Positions 10,849 to 20,121 of a DNA stretch of 64,000 bases are shown here, one piece after another. How positions within the stretch are numbered: the first letter of the stretch is position 1; every line of letters begins with the position of its first letter. Below the pieces are notes generated by a model, which saw only the letters and a program-made list of their open reading frames with translations, searched no databases and was not told the DNA's origin. Origin of the DNA: Cognatishimia sp. WU-CL00825 (GTDB taxonomy: Bacteria > Pseudomonadota > Alphaproteobacteria > Rhodobacterales > Rhodobacteraceae); contig NZ_BAABWX010000001.1 in assembly GCF_040364665.1 (NCBI RefSeq), positions 806,001 to 870,000 of the forward strand. The letters run 5' to 3'. Made by a program: the position numbers and the translations under genes.

Positions 10849-11175
10849 TGTATCCCTCGGTGTTACAAAGAGGTTTACAGCGAAGCGTTTGGCGCTGTCT
10901 AGCGCTAGAGGGCTGTCAGAGGGGTTATCGCTGTGTTTTTGGGTGATTTAGCACCGGAACGGCTGATTTGATGCTTGTTAATATAACATAATCATCATTA
11001 TACGTTAATCGTATGTGGCTTTTTAGGGTATTCTTTCCTCTCTATCCTATTGAAATAAATGCTGAATCGAATTTAATGTTAAAATCTTTTACATCACAAC
11101 TTGTAACCCTCTCGTGAATCCCCATCTGTTGTAATGTGAAAGGCATTCACATCAACTTTAACCACGGAGATTAAG
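10849..11175. other. A+T-rich divergent promoter region
   Basis: These 327 bases separate the divergent aroQ and DUF2852 genes and hold no credible gene. I see three symmetric elements: a perfect 12-base palindrome TCTAGCGCTAGA at 10898-10909 about 50 bases upstream of aroQ, ATAAT-N4-ATTAT at 10988-11001 between two GTTAAT copies, and ATGTGAA-N5-TTCACAT at 11134-11152. All are candidate operators; no regulator can be assigned. Confidence 0.4.
11134..11152 (+). promoter_or_regulatory. Inverted repeat upstream of DUF2852 gene
   Basis: ATGTGAA and TTCACAT form a perfect seven-base inverted repeat around a five-base spacer, ending 23 bases before the start codon at 11176. The position and symmetry suit an operator for a dimeric regulator. 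The half-site TGTGA is also the core of CRP/FNR-type sites, but the 19-base layout does not match the CRP consensus well. Confidence 0.4.
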
Positions 11176-11601
11176 ATGACAACTGTAGCCACCAACGCCC
11201 AAGACACCGCCCATATGGGGTGGTTCTCTCGCAGCGAAGCCTGGCTTGATAGCAAAGGTAAAGGCGCTTGGATCGCCGCTATGGTCCTTGGCTTTGTCTT
11301 TTTCTGGCCAGTTGGCTTGGCCCTTCTGTTTTATATGATCTGGAGTAAACGTATGTTCAGCAAAAAACGTTCTTGTGCTCGTGGTCGCCGCCGCATGCAT
11401 GTTATGACACCCACAGGCAACTCGGCGTTTGACTCGTACCGCGACGAAATGATCAGCCGCCTGGAAGACGAACAAGCCAGCTTTGAAGAGTTTTTGAAGC
11501 GTCTGCGGGAAGCCAAAGACAAATCAGAGTTCGACCAGTTTATGGACGACCGCGCAACCAAAGCTGCAAAAGAGCGTGAAGACAATACAGTAGACGCTTG
11601 A
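11176..11601 (+). CDS. DUF2852 family membrane protein
   Basis: A 141-residue protein matching DUF2852, a family of small alphaproteobacterial membrane proteins of unknown role. One or two closely spaced membrane segments lie at about 32-57 (AAMVLGFVFFWPVGLALLFY). They are followed by a basic stretch and a long, charged, probably helical C-terminal half containing FDSYRDEMISRLEDEQASFEEFL. AGATTAAG precedes the ATG. It is preceded by a symmetric operator-like element and followed by a hairpin, so it is probably a single-gene unit. Confidence 0.75.
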   Translation: MTTVATNAQDTAHMGWFSRSEAWLDSKGKGAWIAAMVLGFVFFWPVGLALLFYMIWSKRMFSKKRSCARGRRRMHVMTPTGNSAFDSYRDEMISRLEDEQASFEEFLKRLREAKDKSEFDQFMDDRATKAAKEREDNTVDA

Positions 11602-11623
11602 TAGTAAATGTTAAATTGAAATG

Positions 11624-11644
11624 GGCTCCCGGTCAACGGGAGCC
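11624..11644 (+). terminator. Hairpin after DUF2852 gene
   Basis: A perfect seven-pair stem GGCTCCC/GGGAGCC with a seven-base loop lies 23 bases past the stop. It is followed by only a weak T-containing tail, so it may be a terminator or a processing hairpin ahead of the RDD gene. Confidence 0.5.
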
Positions 11645-11665
11645 GCTTATTGGACTTGGAGACCC

Positions 11666-12115
11666 ATGAATACGCGTTCATATGCCCTGCCCGACCCGCA
11701 GACCCAACCAGAGTTTTATGCGGATGTTCCCACCAAACGTTTGCTGGCGTGGTTCGCCGATATGGTTTTGATCGGAATTATCTGTTTTGCGATTTCGGTT
11801 GTGACTTTGTTTGTTGGATTTTTCTTTTGGTTTCTTCTGACCATGGTGGTCGGATTTATCTACCGCGTTGTGACCCTGGCCAATGGTTCGGCGACTTGGG
11901 GCATGCGGTTCTTTGGGATTGAAATGCGCACCCAGGATGGCGCGCGTTTTGAACTGGGACATGCGTTTTTACACACGCTGGGATACAGCGTTTCGGTGTC
12001 TTTTCCCGTTTTGCAGATCATTTCGATTGTCATGATGCTGACGACCGCGCGGTCCCAAGGCCTGACCGATCACGTGATGGGGACTGTTGCAATCAACCGT
12101 GCGGCACGTTTCTAA
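11666..12115 (+). CDS. RDD family membrane protein
   Basis: A 149-residue membrane protein with an RDD domain: the family's start, here RLLAWFADMVLIG (Arg and Asp of the signature), two to three hydrophobic spans (about 33-62 and 110-130) and the typical ATWGMRFFGIEM segment. RDD proteins are poorly defined; some have been linked to Na+/H+ exchange. I chose the ATG at 11666, with GGAG upstream, over an earlier in-frame ATG at 11621 that lies inside the preceding hairpin. Confidence 0.8.
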   Translation: MNTRSYALPDPQTQPEFYADVPTKRLLAWFADMVLIGIICFAISVVTLFVGFFFWFLLTMVVGFIYRVVTLANGSATWGMRFFGIEMRTQDGARFELGHAFLHTLGYSVSVSFPVLQIISIVMMLTTARSQGLTDHVMGTVAINRAARF

Positions 12116-12186
12116 GCTGCATTTCTCTTGGCCTAGGGCCGTCGCGTTGCTAAGGTTTGAAAGCTTAGAACAACAAAACGGCCCAT

Positions 12187-13008
12187 ATGCGTCATTCACT
12201 CCCTCTTGCTCCACAGTTTTATGTGACCGCTCCGCAGCCTTGCCCCTATCTTGAGGGTAAGATGGAGCGCAAACTGTTTACGGCCTTGCAAGGAGATGAT
12301 GCGCAGGCGCTGAATGACTCGCTGTCACAGCAAGGGTTTCGTCGCTCGCAGAATGTGTTGTACCGCCCGTCGTGTACGGAATGTGCCTCTTGCTTGTCTG
12401 CGCGGATCGATGTGCGGCGATTTACGGAAAGCAAAAGCCAGCGGCGTGTGGCCAAGCGCAACGCGCATTTGAAACGCCGGGCATCGTCCCCCTGGGCCAC
12501 TGAAGATCAGTTTGACCTGTTTCGCACCTATCTGGATGCCCGTCACGCCGATGGTGGCATGGCCGATATGGATGTGTTTGAATTTGCAGCCATGATCGAA
12601 GAGACGCCAATCCGCTCGCGGGTCATTGAGTATAATGACCGACAGGATAGCGCATTGACGGCCGTGAGCCTGACCGATGTTTTGGAAGATGGCATCAGCA
12701 TGGTCTATAGTTTTTTCCGGCCGGATCTACCGCGGCAATCTTTGGGCACTTACTTGATACTCGATCACATCCGCATCGCGCGTGAAATCGGTGTGCCTTA
12801 TGTGTATCTGGGGTACTGGGTGCCCGGCAGCGACAAGATGGGCTATAAAGCGCGGTTTTCTGGCCTGGAAGTTCACTTGCACGGTCGCTGGCAAGCTATT
12901 CAAAAGCAAGATAAAAACAGCAAGATTAATGTCCCGGCCAGCAGCGCGCCGATTGCCGAACAGGTGGCCAATATTTCGCTGCCCAACGCCCAAAAAGTGC
13001 CTCGCTAA
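12187..13008 (+). CDS. bpt: Aspartate/glutamate leucyltransferase (Bpt)
   Basis: Adds leucine from Leu-tRNA to the N-terminus of proteins starting with Asp or Glu, marking them for ClpAP/ClpS (the N-end rule). The 273-residue protein matches the bacterial Bpt/ATE family. The N-terminal domain has [12 protein letters not shown] and the cysteine cluster PSCTECASC. The C-terminal GNAT-like domain has [18 protein letters not shown] and [17 protein letters not shown]. The order RDD-bpt is close but the genes are 71 bases apart. A strong bidirectional terminator follows. Confidence 0.93.
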   Translation: MRHSLPLAPQFYVTAPQPCPYLEGKMERKLFTALQGDDAQALNDSLSQQGFRRSQNVLYRPSCTECASCLSARIDVRRFTESKSQRRVAKRNAHLKRRASSPWATEDQFDLFRTYLDARHADGGMADMDVFEFAAMIEETPIRSRVIEYNDRQDSALTAVSLTDVLEDGISMVYSFFRPDLPRQSLGTYLILDHIRIAREIGVPYVYLGYWVPGSDKMGYKARFSGLEVHLHGRWQAIQKQDKNSKINVPASSAPIAEQVANISLPNAQKVPR

Positions 13009-13049
13009 TCCGGTTTAGTTTATTTTTGCAAATCTGAAAATTGCGAAAA

Positions 13050-13074
13050 AAAAGGGCCCCAATTGGGGCCCTTT
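13050..13074. terminator. Bidirectional rho-independent terminator
   Basis: A symmetric hairpin, GGGCCCC-AATT-GGGGCCC, is flanked by AAAA on one side and TTTT on the other. It can stop transcription of bpt from the left and of the TRAP operon from the right; the two converge here. Confidence 0.9.
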
Positions 13075-13095
13075 TGCTTTGATAAAAGTCTGAGA

Positions 13096-15450
13096 TCAGT
13101 TGCCGATGAGCGCCGGCAGGATGGTGACGATCGATGGGAAGAACCAAAGGATCGCCAGACCAAGTACCTGGATCAACACAAATGGCAGGATGCCGCGGTA
13201 GATATGGCGTGTGGTCACGCTGGACGGGGCAACACCGCGCAGATAGAACAGCGCAAAGCCAAAGGGTGGTGTCAGGAACGACGTCTGCAAGTTCACCGCA
13301 ATCATGATTGTGACCCACTTTGGATCGAAGGTGCCCCCATAGATAACGGGCCCGACGATGGGGATCACAATGTAGATGATCTCGAGAAAATCGAGCACAA
13401 AGCCCAAGAAGAACAGGACCAACATAACAATCAGGAAAACCGTGAATTCGTTGTCAAACGAGCGCAGGAATTGTTGAATGTAATGTTCGCCGCCAAAAGA
13501 GATCACTACGAGATTGAGGATTTGTGACCCAATCAGGATGGTGAACACCATAGAGGTGACCTTGGCGGTTTCCCGTACAATCGGAGGCAGGACCGCGTTG
13601 CGGAACAGAACCCAGCAGCTGTAGATCAAGCCAAACATCGCAAACAGGTAAGACCCGTAAGCCACGATAAAGGCCACCCAGTTTTCAAAGGAAACATCGG
13701 CTTGGTTGATGCGCAAATCAAAGTTGATGCCAACCAAGATCATGATCACGATCGCAAACGAGGCTTGTAGAACAACCTTGCCGGATTTCTGTTCTTCCTG
13801 AAGCTTGCGGTAAGCCGCCAGTAGGATCGCACCCCCTGCCCCTAGTGCCGCTGCAGGCGTTGGGTTGGTGATGCCGCCCAAGATAGAGCCAAGCACAGCC
13901 ACAATCAGAACCAATGGTGGAAAGACAACCCGGAGGATCTCGTTTTTGCCAAGGATCTGAGTGCAGTATTTTGCGCCATACAAAGCAAGTCCCAATGGGA
14001 TTGCGATGATCAGGAACATCTGGCCAGAGGTTGTGGTTGGCGAGACAAACAGGATGTCAAACAGCAGTGCCAAGACAACGCCTGTAAGACCGATATAAGT
14101 TGCTTTGTGATCGGCTGTTGGTGCCATGCCGCGTGCCGTGGTCATCACCAGCGCCAGCAAAACAAAGCCAATCGCCAGGCCTGTGCCAATCGGTGCCGCC
14201 GCATCAACCTGAGCTTGGAAGTCCGCAACACGTTCTTCGTCTGTCAGCTTGCGCGATTGCTGCACGCCACCCTCAGATTCGATCTTTTCAGCTTCGATCA
14301 TAGCGGCGTCCCATGCGGCCTGACCATGCAGTTCGATCATAGAGACTTTGCATTCTTCGCCAACATTGGTGCGCAAACTTGCGGATTCTCCGATGTCGGT
14401 AAAGGTATTGGCCACAATGTTTTGGCTGCCGACCACGTTGAACGAATTCAACGCAATTAAACCACCGATCAACACAATTGGAGCCGCAAGGTACCAGGTG
14501 AGTTTTTCGTTACGCGTGGTTGTTTCGCCTGCTGTGCCTGAAAACTGAACCGCCGGAGCTTTGCTTGGGTTAAACATCGCATAGCCAAAGGCATAAAGGC
14601 CATAAAGCAAGGCCAACATGATGCCCGGCACCAGCGCGGCCTGAAACAATGTCCCAACAGAGACAACCGCAGGTTCCCCCAGATAGGTCAAAGCATCTGT
14701 ACAGCCCGCCACTTGGGCGCGTGCCTCTTGTGCAGAGGAATAGAGATCGCCCGCTAAAGTTCCCAAAAGAACAATCACGATTGAGGGTGGAATAATCTGA
14801 CCCAGCGTGCCGGAGGCTGCAATCACGCCTGTCGCCAGTTCCGGCGAATAGTTGTGGCGCAGCATGGTCGGCAGGCTGAGCAGACCCATGGTGACAACAG
14901 TGGCACCGACGATGCCAGTTGAGGCCGCAAGGAATGCGCCCACAACCACAACCGAAACCGCCAGACCGCCGGGAAGCGGCCCAAAGACGCGTGCCATTGT
15001 TGTCAGCAGGTCGTTCGCAATTTTAGAACGCTCAAGGGTGATACCCATCAGAACAAACATCAAAACAGCCAAAAGCGTTTCAATAGATTGTCCGGCCAGA
15101 ACACGTTCGTTCATACGGTTTACGATGAACGACAGGTTACGGTCCATTGCGGTTTCCCAACCGCTGGCAAAGATCGGTTCTGCAATTCTGGGCAAATCCG
15201 GGTATCTGAACGTTGATATGGTGTCAGCTTTGACACCCTGTGAAAGCAAATCATTATACAGCGGTGAGGCTGTATCGATGGCTTGGTGAATGAGAATACC
15301 CGCGCTATCAAGCGCTGCGATAATCCCGAAAGATATGATCCCTGCCCCGCCAATGGCGAATGCCACGGGGAAACCGGAAAGGATTCCTCCGAATAGGCAG
15401 AGGAAGACGATAATCAGGCCGATCTCGACCCCATCAAGTCCGAATAACAT
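13096..15450 (-). CDS. TRAP transporter large permease, long (784-residue) form
   Basis: The DctM-type membrane subunit of a tripartite ATP-independent periplasmic transporter, driving solute uptake with a sodium gradient. Typical DctM proteins have about 430 residues; this has 784. The first 310 residues match DctM (GFPVAFAIGGAG, then FGPLPGGLAVSVVVVGAFLAASTG and IIPPSIVIVLLG). A long middle region (about 330-570) contains extra membrane segments and a charged, probably periplasmic, stretch. The DctM C-terminal half then resumes, with DFLEIIYIVIPIVGP and LTPPFGFALFYLRG. It is the last gene of a TRAP operon. The reading frame is intact, so this is a long family variant, not a fusion error. 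Confidence 0.88.
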   Translation of the reverse strand: MLFGLDGVEIGLIIVFLCLFGGILSGFPVAFAIGGAGIISFGIIAALDSAGILIHQAIDTASPLYNDLLSQGVKADTISTFRYPDLPRIAEPIFASGWETAMDRNLSFIVNRMNERVLAGQSIETLLAVLMFVLMGITLERSKIANDLLTTMARVFGPLPGGLAVSVVVVGAFLAASTGIVGATVVTMGLLSLPTMLRHNYSPELATGVIAASGTLGQIIPPSIVIVLLGTLAGDLYSSAQEARAQVAGCTDALTYLGEPAVVSVGTLFQAALVPGIMLALLYGLYAFGYAMFNPSKAPAVQFSGTAGETTTRNEKLTWYLAAPIVLIGGLIALNSFNVVGSQNIVANTFTDIGESASLRTNVGEECKVSMIELHGQAAWDAAMIEAEKIESEGGVQQSRKLTDEERVADFQAQVDAAAPIGTGLAIGFVLLALVMTTARGMAPTADHKATYIGLTGVVLALLFDILFVSPTTTSGQMFLIIAIPLGLALYGAKYCTQILGKNEILRVVFPPLVLIVAVLGSILGGITNPTPAAALGAGGAILLAAYRKLQEEQKSGKVVLQASFAIVIMILVGINFDLRINQADVSFENWVAFIVAYGSYLFAMFGLIYSCWVLFRNAVLPPIVRETAKVTSMVFTILIGSQILNLVVISFGGEHYIQQFLRSFDNEFTVFLIVMLVLFFLGFVLDFLEIIYIVIPIVGPVIYGGTFDPKWVTIMIAVNLQTSFLTPPFGFALFYLRGVAPSSVTTRHIYRGILPFVLIQVLGLAILWFFPSIVTILPALIGN

Positions 15451-15467
15451 TGGTTTTGTCCCCTACC

Positions 15468-16403
15468 TCAGTGTGTGCCTTCGAAGGCTTCTTCACCTTC
15501 ACCGAGCGTATCGCGGTCAAGATATTTGCCTTCGCTTTCTTCGCCTTCGACCAATTCCAGATAGGAGCGGTAAAAGAAGGCTATGGCGTGCAAGAAGACG
15601 AGACCTGCGAATGCCACGAGAAGAACTTTGAAGATGAAATATGCGGTAAATCCGTTGGGCGAAAAGCCGATGGTTTCCACATTCCAGCGCAGAGCGCGGG
15701 ATTTCAGCAGAAGCCGTTCCAGCGTGTCACTGGCAGAGGGCTTTGGCACGATCAGGTGGCGCCACATAAAGTACCAGCCATACAACCAAACCATCACAGC
15801 CATGGGCATCATGAACAGGATCGAACCACACATATCGATGATTTTGCGGGTGCGGTAGCTGACGGCCGCATAGACCAGATCAACACGCACATGCGAGCCC
15901 TGAACAAAGGCGTAAGTTGCGCAAAGAGCGACGATTAAAGCGTTGTAAAGCTTGAGTTCTTCGGCATACCAGCTGATGTCAAATTGAAGCGGAATTCCAA
16001 AGCCAAACACAATATCTGGCCGGGTGAAAATACGCTGCATAAAGACGATGATAATCTGTTGCAGGACCATCAACAGGCCCGCCCAGGCAAAGAAGCGCCC
16101 GATGGTATTGGCCATGGCTTCCAGGCCGCGAACGATGATCCAAAGTACGCTATTTTTCCAAAGCCCGATCGCTGTGACAACCAAGAAGATGGTGAAAATG
16201 GCGAAAAAGAACTCGACCGAGCCGCCATAATAGACAAAGCGCATGATGGATTCTTTTTGGCTCCAATCCAGCCAAAGTTGTGGGTGCGAAATGGCGTAGG
16301 CAATATTTACAAATGCCATGAGGATGTTTTGTATTGCCAAGACAATACCATCCCCAAGGGCGGAAAGAATCTGCCCTATGCTGGCCGCGCCAGAGTCTTG
16401 CAT
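15468..16403 (-). CDS. TRAP transporter small permease (DctQ-type, long form)
   Basis: The small membrane subunit of the same transporter, bridging the binding protein and the large permease. It has 311 residues, against 160-200 for a usual DctQ, because of an N-terminal extension with two further membrane segments (about 15-35 and 57-80). The DctQ core follows (about 100-300, with HVRVDLVYAAVSYRTRKIIDM). The C-terminal tail is acidic. It lies 17 bases before the large permease. The long forms of both permeases are probably matched. Confidence 0.87.
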   Translation of the reverse strand: MQDSGAASIGQILSALGDGIVLAIQNILMAFVNIAYAISHPQLWLDWSQKESIMRFVYYGGSVEFFFAIFTIFLVVTAIGLWKNSVLWIIVRGLEAMANTIGRFFAWAGLLMVLQQIIIVFMQRIFTRPDIVFGFGIPLQFDISWYAEELKLYNALIVALCATYAFVQGSHVRVDLVYAAVSYRTRKIIDMCGSILFMMPMAVMVWLYGWYFMWRHLIVPKPSASDTLERLLLKSRALRWNVETIGFSPNGFTAYFIFKVLLVAFAGLVFLHAIAFFYRSYLELVEGEESEGKYLDRDTLGEGEEAFEGTH

Positions 16404-16520
16404 GATGTCCCCCTGAAGGTCTGTGTGCCGATTTTTGTTCTGTCATGCGTGTATTTTTGCATGATCAAAAATCGAAAAATGGCCCCGGTTTCCCGGAGCC
16501 ACTTTGAGAGAATGATTGGC

Positions 16521-17606
16521 TTAGCCGCCCAGAACACGCACACGCTGTTGAACATAGTAGCCATCGGATTTGTTGATCCAAGAGGCCGAAGTTGCCAGCG
16601 ATGTTTCAAAGGACGCACGGATTTTGGCGAAGAGTTCGTCGCCCATGTTTTCATCCATGACTTCTTTGGAAGCGGCACCAAATGCATCCCAAACATCATC
16701 AGAGAATTGCATGGTTTTAACGCCCTGCGCTTGCAGACGCGCCAGCGCGGCACCGTTGTTTGCAAGGGTTTCTGCCAGCTGGAACTGTGTGGTTGCCATC
16801 GACGCATAGCGCAGGATCGCTTTGTGCTGGTCAGACAGCTCGTTCCAGACGTCAAGGTTGACGGAGGAAGACAGTGCAGAGCCCGGCTCGTGGAAACCCG
16901 CTGTGTAGTAGACTTTCGCGACTTCTTGGAAGCCGGCGCGTTCGTCGGCCATTGGGCCAACCCACTCTAGACCGTCAAGAGCACCGGAGGACAGCGCTTG
17001 GTAGAGTTCGCCGCCTGGGATGTTTTGAACAGATGCGCCCAGCTTACCCAGAACTTTGCCGCCCAGACCCGGCATACGGAACTTAAGACCGTTAAAATCT
17101 GCTGCGGAGTTGATTTCTTTGCGGAACCAGCCGCCGGATTGGGAACCAGAATTACCTGCCAGCAGGCCTTTGAGGTTGAAGATCGAGCCCAGCTCGTCAT
17201 GCAGCTGCTCACCACCGCCATGGTAGTACCAGTTGCTGACTTCTTGGGCTGTGCCACCAAATGGAACCGCTGTGAAGTAAGCATAGGCTGGGTGCTGGCC
17301 AATGAAGTAATAGTCGGCAGAGTGATACATGTCGGCCTGGCCGGATGTCACCGCGTCAAAGACTTCGAGCGCACCAACCAGTTCGCCTGGCGCTTTCTTG
17401 TCGATGGTCAAAGACCCACCGGACATTTCGGAAACCATGGTTTCCATATAGCTTGCAGCATCATCCAGAACAGCAAAGCCACGTGGCCATGAGGTCACCA
17501 TGGTCAATGTGCGTTTGCCTTGGGCGTATGCCGGAGCTGCCAAAGTTGTGGCCGCTGCTGCGGTGCCACCAAGTGCTGATGTTTTTAGGAATGAACGACG
17601 ATCCAT
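16521..17606 (-). CDS. TRAP substrate-binding protein, TakP-like
   Basis: The periplasmic solute receptor, 361 residues. It begins with a twin-arginine signal (MDRRSFLKTSALGG, cleavage probably after APAYA). The body resembles R. sphaeroides TakP, the 2-oxoacid receptor: ELVGALEVFDAVTSGQADM, GGWFRKEINSAADFNGLKFR and LEWVGP. A 2-oxoacid or related carboxylate is therefore a plausible substrate, not shown. I chose the ATG at 17606, with GGGAGGA upstream, over an earlier one at 17636. It is the first gene of the operon, and the gap to the small permease is 117 bases. Confidence 0.88.
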   Translation of the reverse strand: MDRRSFLKTSALGGTAAAATTLAAPAYAQGKRTLTMVTSWPRGFAVLDDAASYMETMVSEMSGGSLTIDKKAPGELVGALEVFDAVTSGQADMYHSADYYFIGQHPAYAYFTAVPFGGTAQEVSNWYYHGGGEQLHDELGSIFNLKGLLAGNSGSQSGGWFRKEINSAADFNGLKFRMPGLGGKVLGKLGASVQNIPGGELYQALSSGALDGLEWVGPMADERAGFQEVAKVYYTAGFHEPGSALSSSVNLDVWNELSDQHKAILRYASMATTQFQLAETLANNGAALARLQAQGVKTMQFSDDVWDAFGAASKEVMDENMGDELFAKIRASFETSLATSASWINKSDGYYVQQRVRVLGG

Positions 17607-17708
17607 TAAGTATCCTCCCAGAATATAGAGCTGCATCTACCCTGTGACAGGTGGATGAGCGGACCGTTTCGAGTAAGGAAAGCCTAGCTATGCATGGGCT
17701 GCGAAGGA

Positions 17709-17734
17709 ATACCTACAACTACGTAGAAAGGTAT
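17709..17734. promoter_or_regulatory. Nested inverted repeats between TRAP operon and two-component genes
   Basis: ATACCT (17709-17714) and AGGTAT (17729-17734) form an outer inverted repeat around an inner palindrome CTACGTAG (17719-17726). The element lies 103 bases upstream of the TRAP receptor gene and 85 bases upstream of the divergent kinase gene. It is a good candidate binding site for the NarL-type regulator encoded next door. Confidence 0.45.
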
Positions 17735-17818
17735 AGATATCCTGTGTATTTGGCGCAAACCAAGGGATTTACTTAAGTTTTTTGCGCAATATTTGCGGGG
17801 AGATTTAAAATTCGCGCT

Positions 17819-19285
17819 ATGATTCGTGATGCAGAAGCCCTATTCGAATCGTCCATGCGTGACCTTATTCGCAACATAAAGCTGTCTTACGGACAGAAGC
17901 TGTTTTTGCTTGCAACCCTGCCCTTGATCATGGCGGTTGCAGCGATCTCTATTCTGGTTGCCAACCAGTCTCGTGCCCTGGCGGAACGTGAAATCAAAGC
18001 GCTGGAAAATCAGCTGATTTCGGTCAAGAAAGATGAGTTAAAAAACTATGTAACTCAAGCACGTAACGGGTTTTATTTTATCTATGGGAATGCGGCCCCA
18101 AATGACGAAAATGCCAAGCAACAAGTGATGCAAATTCTGTCGGCGATGATCTATGGCGACGAAGGATTTTTCTTTGTTTATGATTATGACGGCAAGAACC
18201 TGGTTTCTCCGCGCCAGACTCATCTGATCAATAAGAACTGGGTTGGTATGCGTGATTCGGATGGCACGTCGGTTGTGGCTGATTTCATAGATACGGCGCG
18301 TCAGGGGGCTGGTTATGTCGAGCACCTGTGGCCCAAACCATCAACCGGCGAAGAAGCGCATATGATCTCTTATGTGACGTCGTTTCCGAGCTGGAGATGG
18401 GCCGTTGGAACCGGCGTTTTTATCGACGACATCTTGCGCACGACCGCGGCCGCCCGCGCAGAAGTAGAGGCGCGCGTGCAGCGGACATTCCTGTATATCG
18501 GGGCGATTACTCTGGCAGCGCTGTTGCTGGTTTTCCTGTCGGGGCTGGTGATCAATATTCGCGAAAGACGGCTTGCGGATGCCAAGCTGAAAAAGCTGAC
18601 GCAGCGGGTGTTTGACGCGCAAGAAGAAGAGCGCGGCCGTGTGGCGCGCGAATTACATGATGGCATCTCGCAGATTCTGGTTGGGGTGCGTTACGCTTTG
18701 GACATGGCGCGTCGCCGGATCGTGTCGGGAGATGGCCGGGCCAGTGAGACACTGGATCGAGGCATGGAGCATTTGAATACGGCGATCCATGAGGTGCGTC
18801 GCATTTCGCGCGATCTACGACCGGGAATTTTGGATGATCTCGGTCTGGGGCCTGCGTTGCGAGCGTTGACCGAAGATTTTAGCGAACGCACTGGGATTGA
18901 GACTAAGTTTAAAACTGTTGTCTTCCGTAATCGTCTGAATCCAGAGGCTAAATTTTCATTATACCGGGTGGCGCAAGAGGCGCTGACCAATATTGAACGC
19001 CACGCTGGCGCGACCGAGGTCTCTATTGATTTGCGTGGACATAAGCGCGGTGCCACAATGCGTATCAGTGATAATGGACGTGGCATATCGTCGGTGAAAT
19101 CAAAGAACTCTGCCAATCTGGGCGGTCTGGGGCTGCGCAACATGCAAGAACGTATCGAACAAATGAATGGTGATTTGCGGATTTTCTCCAATAATACCGG
19201 GACCGTGATCGTCGCGGATATCCCGCTTAGCCAGCTTTTGCCACCGGAACAGGATGGCGACGTCAAACGAAAGGCCCCGTCATGA
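17819..19285 (+). CDS. Sensor histidine kinase with Cache domain (NarX/DegS type)
   Basis: A 488-residue membrane kinase. A membrane span at about 27-48 is followed by a periplasmic single Cache domain (about 50-215, containing FFFVYDYDGKNLVSP and SWRWAVGTGVFIDD) and a second span (225-245). Then comes a HisKA_3 domain with the phospho-accepting His280 in GRVARELHDGISQ, and an HATPase (NIERHAGATEV, DNGRGI, GGLGLRNMQERI). Cache domains bind small ligands such as carboxylates, fitting the divergent TRAP operon. It overlaps the response regulator by four bases. A later Met at 17855 is an alternative start. Confidence 0.9.
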   Translation: MIRDAEALFESSMRDLIRNIKLSYGQKLFLLATLPLIMAVAAISILVANQSRALAEREIKALENQLISVKKDELKNYVTQARNGFYFIYGNAAPNDENAKQQVMQILSAMIYGDEGFFFVYDYDGKNLVSPRQTHLINKNWVGMRDSDGTSVVADFIDTARQGAGYVEHLWPKPSTGEEAHMISYVTSFPSWRWAVGTGVFIDDILRTTAAARAEVEARVQRTFLYIGAITLAALLLVFLSGLVINIRERRLADAKLKKLTQRVFDAQEEERGRVARELHDGISQILVGVRYALDMARRRIVSGDGRASETLDRGMEHLNTAIHEVRRISRDLRPGILDDLGLGPALRALTEDFSERTGIETKFKTVVFRNRLNPEAKFSLYRVAQEALTNIERHAGATEVSIDLRGHKRGATMRISDNGRGISSVKSKNSANLGGLGLRNMQERIEQMNGDLRIFSNNTGTVIVADIPLSQLLPPEQDGDVKRKAPS

Positions 19286-19929
19286 GTGAGCGCACCAGAG
19301 TGGTGATTGTGGACGACCACCCAATGGTGGCCGAAGGGATCCAGTCTATATTGGAGAGCTTTGATGATTTGGAAGTCTTGGCGACCTTAAGCAATGGACG
19401 CGAAGCCATCGGGTATTTGAAAAACAATGACGTTGATGTGGTGTTGATGGATTTGAACATGCCGGATCTTGGTGGGCTGACGGCAACCGAGATCATTCTG
19501 GAAAGCAAACCTGACACGCATATTCTGATTTTGACGATGCATGACAGCCCTGAGTATATTTCAACCGCCCTGAGTCATGGGGCGCGTGGCTATGTCTTGA
19601 AAGACGTGCCAACCGATGAGATCAAAACTGCAATTGACACGGTGATGCGTGGCGAGCGGTATTTGTGCACTGGTGCCAAAGGGTCGTTGGAACCGGAAGA
19701 AGGCGAAGAAAAGCGCGAGCAGTTGACCAGCCGCGAACAGACGGTTTTGTTGCAGCTGGCGCAGGGCAAGTCGAACAAGGAAGTTGCACTTGAGCTGAAT
19801 ATTTCGGTGCGCACGGTGGAAACCCATCGCAAGAATATCAAACGTAAACTCGACATCAGCTCGACCGCTGGCCTGACCCGCTATGCAATTGAACATGGCG
19901 TGGTACAGGGCACCGGACTTGGCATTTAG
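19282..19929 (+). CDS. Response regulator, NarL/FixJ family
   Basis: A 215-residue DNA-binding response regulator, the partner of the kinase just upstream (ATGA overlap). The receiver domain has the acidic pair DD at 11-12, phospho-acceptor Asp57 (VVLMDLNMPDLGG) and a conserved lysine in GYVLKDVP. The C-terminal LuxR-type helix-turn-helix (about 147-210) has LTSREQTVLLQLAQGKSNKEVA. It probably controls the divergent TRAP operon through the nested palindrome between them. Confidence 0.93.
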   Translation: MSERTRVVIVDDHPMVAEGIQSILESFDDLEVLATLSNGREAIGYLKNNDVDVVLMDLNMPDLGGLTATEIILESKPDTHILILTMHDSPEYISTALSHGARGYVLKDVPTDEIKTAIDTVMRGERYLCTGAKGSLEPEEGEEKREQLTSREQTVLLQLAQGKSNKEVALELNISVRTVETHRKNIKRKLDISSTAGLTRYAIEHGVVQGTGLGI

Positions 19930-20065
19930 CGCGGAATTCCTCGGGGACCGGGCAAAACGTGTGATTCTGACCGCGTTTTTGATAAAATTTGGCGAAATCA
20001 CTGGTTTGCGCAACAAATGGAAAGAAAAAAAGTGACGTGCGACATATTTTTTCTTCAATTGCCGG

Positions 20066-20094
20066 TTGACGCCCCTTTTGCACAGAAATAGTGT
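20066..20094 (+). promoter_or_regulatory. Candidate promoter for ilv leader
   Basis: TTGACG, 17 bases and TAGTGT form a plausible housekeeping promoter, placing the start of transcription near 20101, about 20 bases before the leader peptide. Judged by eye only. Confidence 0.5.
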
Positions 20095-20121
20095 CCCGTT
20101 AACGCAAAGAGGACTCTTGAG

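Noticed and set aside
15984..16970. Open frame of 328 codons on the plus strand
   Set aside because: It is antisense to the TRAP small permease and receptor genes.
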